A stretch of DNA of 17,834 nucleotides, from the NCBI GenBank assembly GCA_002683195.1, contig NYSW01000011.1, forward strand, positions 1-17,834. Direction: 5' to 3'. The position numbers and the translations under genes are program-made. The notes beneath the pieces are model-generated. The model saw nothing but the letters and a program-made list of their open reading frames with translations. It was not told the DNA's origin and searched no databases. This DNA comes from Phycisphaerae bacterium. Lineage in GTDB: Bacteria > Planctomycetota > Phycisphaerae > Phycisphaerales > SM1A02. Positions 14,276 through 17,834 of the stretch are shown piece by piece (position 1 is the stretch's first letter; each line of letters begins with the position of its first letter).

Positions 14276-15172
14276 GTGCCTGACGTCATACCGGTTTTCA
14301 TCCTCGCTCTCACGGGCGGCCTTCTCGCCCCGATTCTCGAACCGCCGGCGGAAGAACCGAATCCGGTCTGCTGTCAGCCGGCGGTCGGCAGATCCGCCGC
14401 GATCCTCGCCACGATGCAGGAGAAGACACCGTCGGAGGTTCCGGCTTCGGTGACTCCGGCGATCCCGGCGGATGCGATCCCGGTCCTCGATGCGATCGAG
14501 GCTCAGTCGATCTCGCTCCGGGAATTCGCGAGTCGGATCCGCATGGACAACTACGACGACCTCGCAGACGAGACGGAACGACGGTTCGGGCGGGTGTGGC
14601 TGGCTTCTTCGAAGGCGGGGGACGCCTCTGATCGAGTCGCGGCGGTGGTCTTCGAGCGAACCGTGGAGTCCGGCGGGCGGGTCCGGGAGCGGGTCGAGCA
14701 TTTCGTCTACCGCGACTGCATCCTGAGTGATTACGACCACGAGGCCCGGCGTCTGGTGCGGCGTCGCATCTGTGAACCCGGCGATCGTCAGGACCCGCTC
14801 CGTCTGGGGGAGGGGCCCATTCCGATTCCCATCGGACAGCGGAAGGCCGACATCCTGAAGGCCTTCGAGGTCTCGCTCGCCCCGACGCCTCCGTCGGCCC
14901 TGGTCAAGGATCCCGAGGGTGTGGTTGGACTGCATCTGGTACCGCGGCCCGGAACCACGCTGGCCCGGGAAGGCAAGATCGAGTCGATCGACTACTGGTT
15001 GCGAGTCGACGGCACGCAGCCGATGGCGGTGGAAATCCGTGAGTCCACTCGAGACCGAGTCGGCCTGAAGTTCATGACGCCCCGGTTCAACTCGGGGTTG
15101 GATGCGGAAGCCCGGCGGTGGATGGAAGCCCCTGAGGTCGACCCGGAGTCGTGGAGGATCGAGGACAAGTGA
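14276..15172 (+). CDS. LolA-like outer-membrane lipoprotein-sorting family protein, secreted
   Basis: A 298-residue protein from a GTG start at 14276, with GGAG placed 6 nt upstream. The N-terminus PDVIPVFILALTGGLLAPI looks like a signal peptide without strong basic residues. After a Pro-rich linker, residues about 80-270 have the pattern seen in planctomycete LolA-like proteins: a first strand pair around LREFASRIRMDNY (81-93), RVWLASS (106-112), RVRERVEHFVYRDCILSDYD (135-154) and the signature DPLRLGEGPIPIPIGQ (173-188) followed by ADILKAFEV. LolA proteins carry lipoproteins across the periplasm, but many planctomycete relatives have no proven cargo, so the function is tentative. Its TGA overlaps the ATG of the next gene by one base (TGATG), so the two are probably translated together and may act together at the cell envelope. 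Confidence 0.7.
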   Translation: MPDVIPVFILALTGGLLAPILEPPAEEPNPVCCQPAVGRSAAILATMQEKTPSEVPASVTPAIPADAIPVLDAIEAQSISLREFASRIRMDNYDDLADETERRFGRVWLASSKAGDASDRVAAVVFERTVESGGRVRERVEHFVYRDCILSDYDHEARRLVRRRICEPGDRQDPLRLGEGPIPIPIGQRKADILKAFEVSLAPTPPSALVKDPEGVVGLHLVPRPGTTLAREGKIESIDYWLRVDGTQPMAVEIRESTRDRVGLKFMTPRFNSGLDAEARRWMEAPEVDPESWRIEDK

Positions 15173-17834
15173 TGCGATCAGACTCAAGCAGGGGAAAACG
15201 GTTTCGCCGCCTTGCGGCGTCGGGGGTCGTGGCGATCGTCGCGATGGTGATCCCGTCGGAAGCGGCCAAGGCCCGGCAATCGGCGGCGTTGGTCCCCGAT
15301 GCGGTGTCGCCCCGATCAACGGTGGTCGACGCGATCGTCGCTGAATGGTTGACGCCCGCCGAGCGTTCGGCCCTGCGAATCCGTCACGGCACGTGGAGTC
15401 CAAAGGATCTCGAATCGACGCCCGATGCCACCGCGCAAGCGGCGATGGGAGCCGGGCGTTGGGATCTGGTGGCGGACGACTCGCGGGCATCGCTCGCGAT
15501 GCGGGCGACCGCGATGGTCCGGCTCGGCCGTGGGCTCGACGCACTCGCGCTGCTCGAGACCGCCACCCCCGACGTGGCGGCGGCACCTCGAATGATGGTC
15601 GCCCGGGCCCGAGCCCTGCACGCACTTGGTCGGTTGGATGAAGCGGTGATCGAGGCCGATCTCGCGATCGCAGCCGCGGCGAAGGCAGTGCCGACGATGG
15701 CCGGTGAGCTGGCCGCGGTGGAAGCCTTGCGTATTCGCCTTGCCGCCGGTGGTGGCGCCCCTGATGACTTCGAACGGATGCTCGATCGACTGAGCGCCGC
15801 CCGCAACGGACTGGATCGACTCGACCCCGATCCCCGCCTGATCGAAGGGCTCCTTCTGCTGGAGCGCGGGAACGCCGCCGAAGGGGTCCCCACGTTGCAC
15901 GAGACCCTGGGTCATGATCCGCGGCGAGCCGAGGCATGGCACGCGCTCGGAAGACTCGCCGCCATGACGTTCGACTTCGATGGTGCGGAGCGGGCGGCCG
16001 ATGCTCTTGATCGAATCGCCGCCACCATGAACGGGGATGGTCGGCATCCATTGGCGACCCTGATCCGTGCCCGGGGGGCACTGGTTCAGAACGACCCTGA
16101 TCTCGCGGCCGAACTCCTCGACGATCTTCTTCAACGTCATCCGACCCTGCCCGACGCGCTGGCCCTTCGGGCCGGAGTGGCGGCGGTTCGCTACGACACC
16201 GGCGACGAATCCGAATGGCTGACCCGCCTGGAGCAGGTCGAGCCGGGCAGCGGTCGGGGATATCTGGAGGTCGGTGGGGCACTCTCCTTCGATCGGCAAT
16301 ACGAAGCCGCCGCGAAGGCGTTGTCGGAAGCGATCCGACGGGGACCTCACCTCGCGGAGCCGCAGGTCGAACTGGGACTTCTGGAGATGCAGGCGGCACG
16401 GGACGATCGTGCGATGGCCGCGTTGCAAGCCGCGGTCGCGCTCGACCCCTATCACAAGCGAGCGGCCTTCAGCCTCTTTCTGCTTGAAGAGCTGGACACG
16501 TTCGAGGAAGTGGAGAGTGCGAACTTCATTCTCCGATATCGACCGGGTCTCGATGAAGTGGTGGCCAGCGGAATGCTCGGACCGCTCGAGTCCATGCATG
16601 CCGACCTTGCCGAACGTTTTCGACACGCTCCCGACCGCAAGACGGTCATCGAACTGATGCCGGACCATCAGTTCTTCGCGGTTCGGATCACCGGCATGCC
16701 GGCAATCCACACCATCGCCGCCTGCACTGGTCCCCTGATCGCGATCGAGGTGCCGCGGGTGGGCTCTCCGCAGAAGCATCTGGGCATCTTCGACTGGCTC
16801 CGGGTGCTGAGGCACGAGTACGCGCACACCATCACCCTCAGCCAGACCCGGAATCGCATCCCGCATTGGCTCACCGAAGCCGCGGCGGTGAGTATCGAAG
16901 GCGTGCCGCGAACCTATGGAACCTGCGGCGAGCTGGCCGGGCGGTGGCGAAAAGGAGATCTCTTCGACCTCGACGAGATCAATTTCGCCTTCGTTCGTCC
17001 CAAGCGACCGGGTGATCGTTCCATGGCCTATGCCCAGGGTGCGTGGATGGTGGAGTTCATGAACGAGCGCTGGGGCGACCAGGCACTGGTCGACCTCATG
17101 GCGCTCTACTTCGAAGGCGTGCAGGAAAAGGACGCGATTCCCGAGGCTCTGGGAGTCGAACGCGACGAATTCCATGCTGCGTTCCTCGAGTGGGCGGGAA
17201 TCCAGATCGCAGGATGGGGCCTCGATCCGCAGCCTTCGCTCGACGAACTGGGGGATCTCGTCCGGGACCGCGATCCGTCCCAGTCCCGAGCTCTCGAGGT
17301 CGCGCGTCGGGAACGACTGGCGCGGATCTCCGCGATGGTCGCCGGAGGAATCGGAGAGCCGGCCACCACGTCGGAACGAAGTGATCCACAGGACCGTTCT
17401 CGATTCCGGGCGGAGGATTGGCCCGGTCTGAAGCGTCCGCCGGTGGAGATCGACGATGACGATCTGGTCATGCTGCTGGAAGAGAACCCGGCTCATCCGG
17501 ATCTGCTCGAACTGGTGATTCGTCGACAACTCCGGGATGAGGCTCCCATGGACGATCGGATGGTCGATCTTCTGGATCGGTACGCCGCCGCCCGTCCGGT
17601 GGATCCTCACCCCCATCGCATTCTCGCTCGTCACCATCTGGATGCCGGACAGGGCGACGAGGCCATCGCACACCTGATCGAACTCGATCTTCGGAGTGAC
17701 AAGGATCCGACCTTCGCCCTCGAGATCGCGCGTCAGGCTCGCCGCTCGGGCGAGCCTTCGCTCGCCTTCGAAGCGGCGGAACGAGCGGCAAGGATGAACG
17801 CATACGATCCGGCGACCCGGGAACTCGCGGCAGC
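15172..17834 (+). CDS. Secreted TPR protein with peptidase MA-like zinc-protease domain, 3' part missing
   Basis: The gene starts at ATG 15172, overlapping the stop of the LolA-like gene, and is open to the window edge; 887 residues are visible. The N-terminus is a signal peptide: basic RGKRFRR, hydrophobic LAASGVVAIVAMVIP, and cleavage expected after AKA (A34). Residues about 90-445 are Ala/Leu-rich helical repeats of the TPR kind. From about 448 (VESANFILRYRP) a peptidase MA-like (gluzincin) domain follows: HEYAH at 548-552 gives two zinc ligands and the catalytic Glu, and PHWLTEAAAVS supplies the third ligand, E569. After about residue 740 a second TPR-like region begins (for example AIAHLIELDLRSDKDPTFAL). 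The zinc site is complete, so proteolytic activity is plausible, but the substrate is unknown. The gene reads in the frame opposite two very long antisense open frames that have no protein-like features. Confidence 0.85.
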   Translation, partial: MRSDSSRGKRFRRLAASGVVAIVAMVIPSEAAKARQSAALVPDAVSPRSTVVDAIVAEWLTPAERSALRIRHGTWSPKDLESTPDATAQAAMGAGRWDLVADDSRASLAMRATAMVRLGRGLDALALLETATPDVAAAPRMMVARARALHALGRLDEAVIEADLAIAAAAKAVPTMAGELAAVEALRIRLAAGGGAPDDFERMLDRLSAARNGLDRLDPDPRLIEGLLLLERGNAAEGVPTLHETLGHDPRRAEAWHALGRLAAMTFDFDGAERAADALDRIAATMNGDGRHPLATLIRARGALVQNDPDLAAELLDDLLQRHPTLPDALALRAGVAAVRYDTGDESEWLTRLEQVEPGSGRGYLEVGGALSFDRQYEAAAKALSEAIRRGPHLAEPQVELGLLEMQAARDDRAMAALQAAVALDPYHKRAAFSLFLLEELDTFEEVESANFILRYRPGLDEVVASGMLGPLESMHADLAERFRHAPDRKTVIELMPDHQFFAVRITGMPAIHTIAACTGPLIAIEVPRVGSPQKHLGIFDWLRVLRHEYAHTITLSQTRNRIPHWLTEAAAVSIEGVPRTYGTCGELAGRWRKGDLFDLDEINFAFVRPKRPGDRSMAYAQGAWMVEFMNERWGDQALVDLMALYFEGVQEKDAIPEALGVERDEFHAAFLEWAGIQIAGWGLDPQPSLDELGDLVRDRDPSQSRALEVARRERLARISAMVAGGIGEPATTSERSDPQDRSRFRAEDWPGLKRPPVEIDDDDLVMLLEENPAHPDLLELVIRRQLRDEAPMDDRMVDLLDRYAAARPVDPHPHRILARHHLDAGQGDEAIAHLIELDLRSDKDPTFALEIARQARRSGEPSLAFEAAERAARMNAYDPATRELAA

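Noticed and set aside
14033..17673. Two very long minus-strand open frames (14033-16399 and 15316-17673, each over 780 codons)
   Set aside because: Both lie antisense to the LolA-like and TPR-peptidase genes. Their translations are Arg/Pro/Gly/Ser-rich and low in motifs, whereas the plus strand has signal peptides, HEYAH...E and coupled starts. They arise from GC-rich codon bias.

Overview
The window is a high-GC chromosomal segment that most likely comes from a planctomycete of the Phycisphaerae type. The signs are a type II secretion pseudopilin-like protein with the classical FTIVELLVVVSIIALLIA N-terminus, a secreted SGNH hydrolase ending in two short Asp-rich calcium-binding (dockerin-like) repeats, a LolA-like protein beside a TPR-metallopeptidase, several GTG/TTG starts and few Shine-Dalgarno sequences. 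This placement is an inference from protein style; no rRNA, tRNA, insertion sequence, phage gene or CRISPR array was seen.

Layout, left to right. (1) 1-562, minus: the 5' part of a prepilin-like gene that leaves the window, followed by about 460 bp without a convincing gene. (2) 1026-2720, plus: glycosylasparaginase (Ntn hydrolase), then a PduO-type cobalamin adenosyltransferase. (3) 9299 down to 2733, minus: five closely spaced same-strand genes (gaps 68, 46, 30 and 57 bp): an M42-like metallopeptidase, the SGNH hydrolase with dockerin-like tail, argS, upp and a solitary beta-class DNA methyltransferase. (4) 12026 down to 9508, minus: a BlaI-type repressor gene overlapping by 4 nt a BlaR1-like (M56) membrane protease. 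The C-terminus of this protease is not a penicillin-binding domain but a new-looking array of four 55-residue repeats and two 31-residue repeats. Two ACGAA-N4-TTCGT palindromes lie upstream of the repressor gene. (5) 12407-13609, plus: a RibBA protein whose GTP cyclohydrolase II half has lost its zinc ligands. It converges on a RidA-family gene that lacks the usual catalytic Arg. (6) 14276 to the right edge, plus: a LolA-like secreted protein translationally coupled to a large secreted TPR protein with an HEYAH...E zinc-protease site; the second gene is cut by the window end.

The most interesting unit is the BlaI/M56 pair (9508-12141). It looks like a complete proteolytic signalling module: repressor, paired operator, and membrane protease with an unfamiliar extracytoplasmic repeat domain that would be the sensor. 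No beta-lactamase lies next to it, so the signal is unknown. The second is the RibBA protein, in which the GTP cyclohydrolase II fold appears to be kept without its catalytic metal site. The remaining genes are mostly housekeeping (arginyl-tRNA synthesis, uracil salvage, B12 adenosylation) or secreted and envelope functions.
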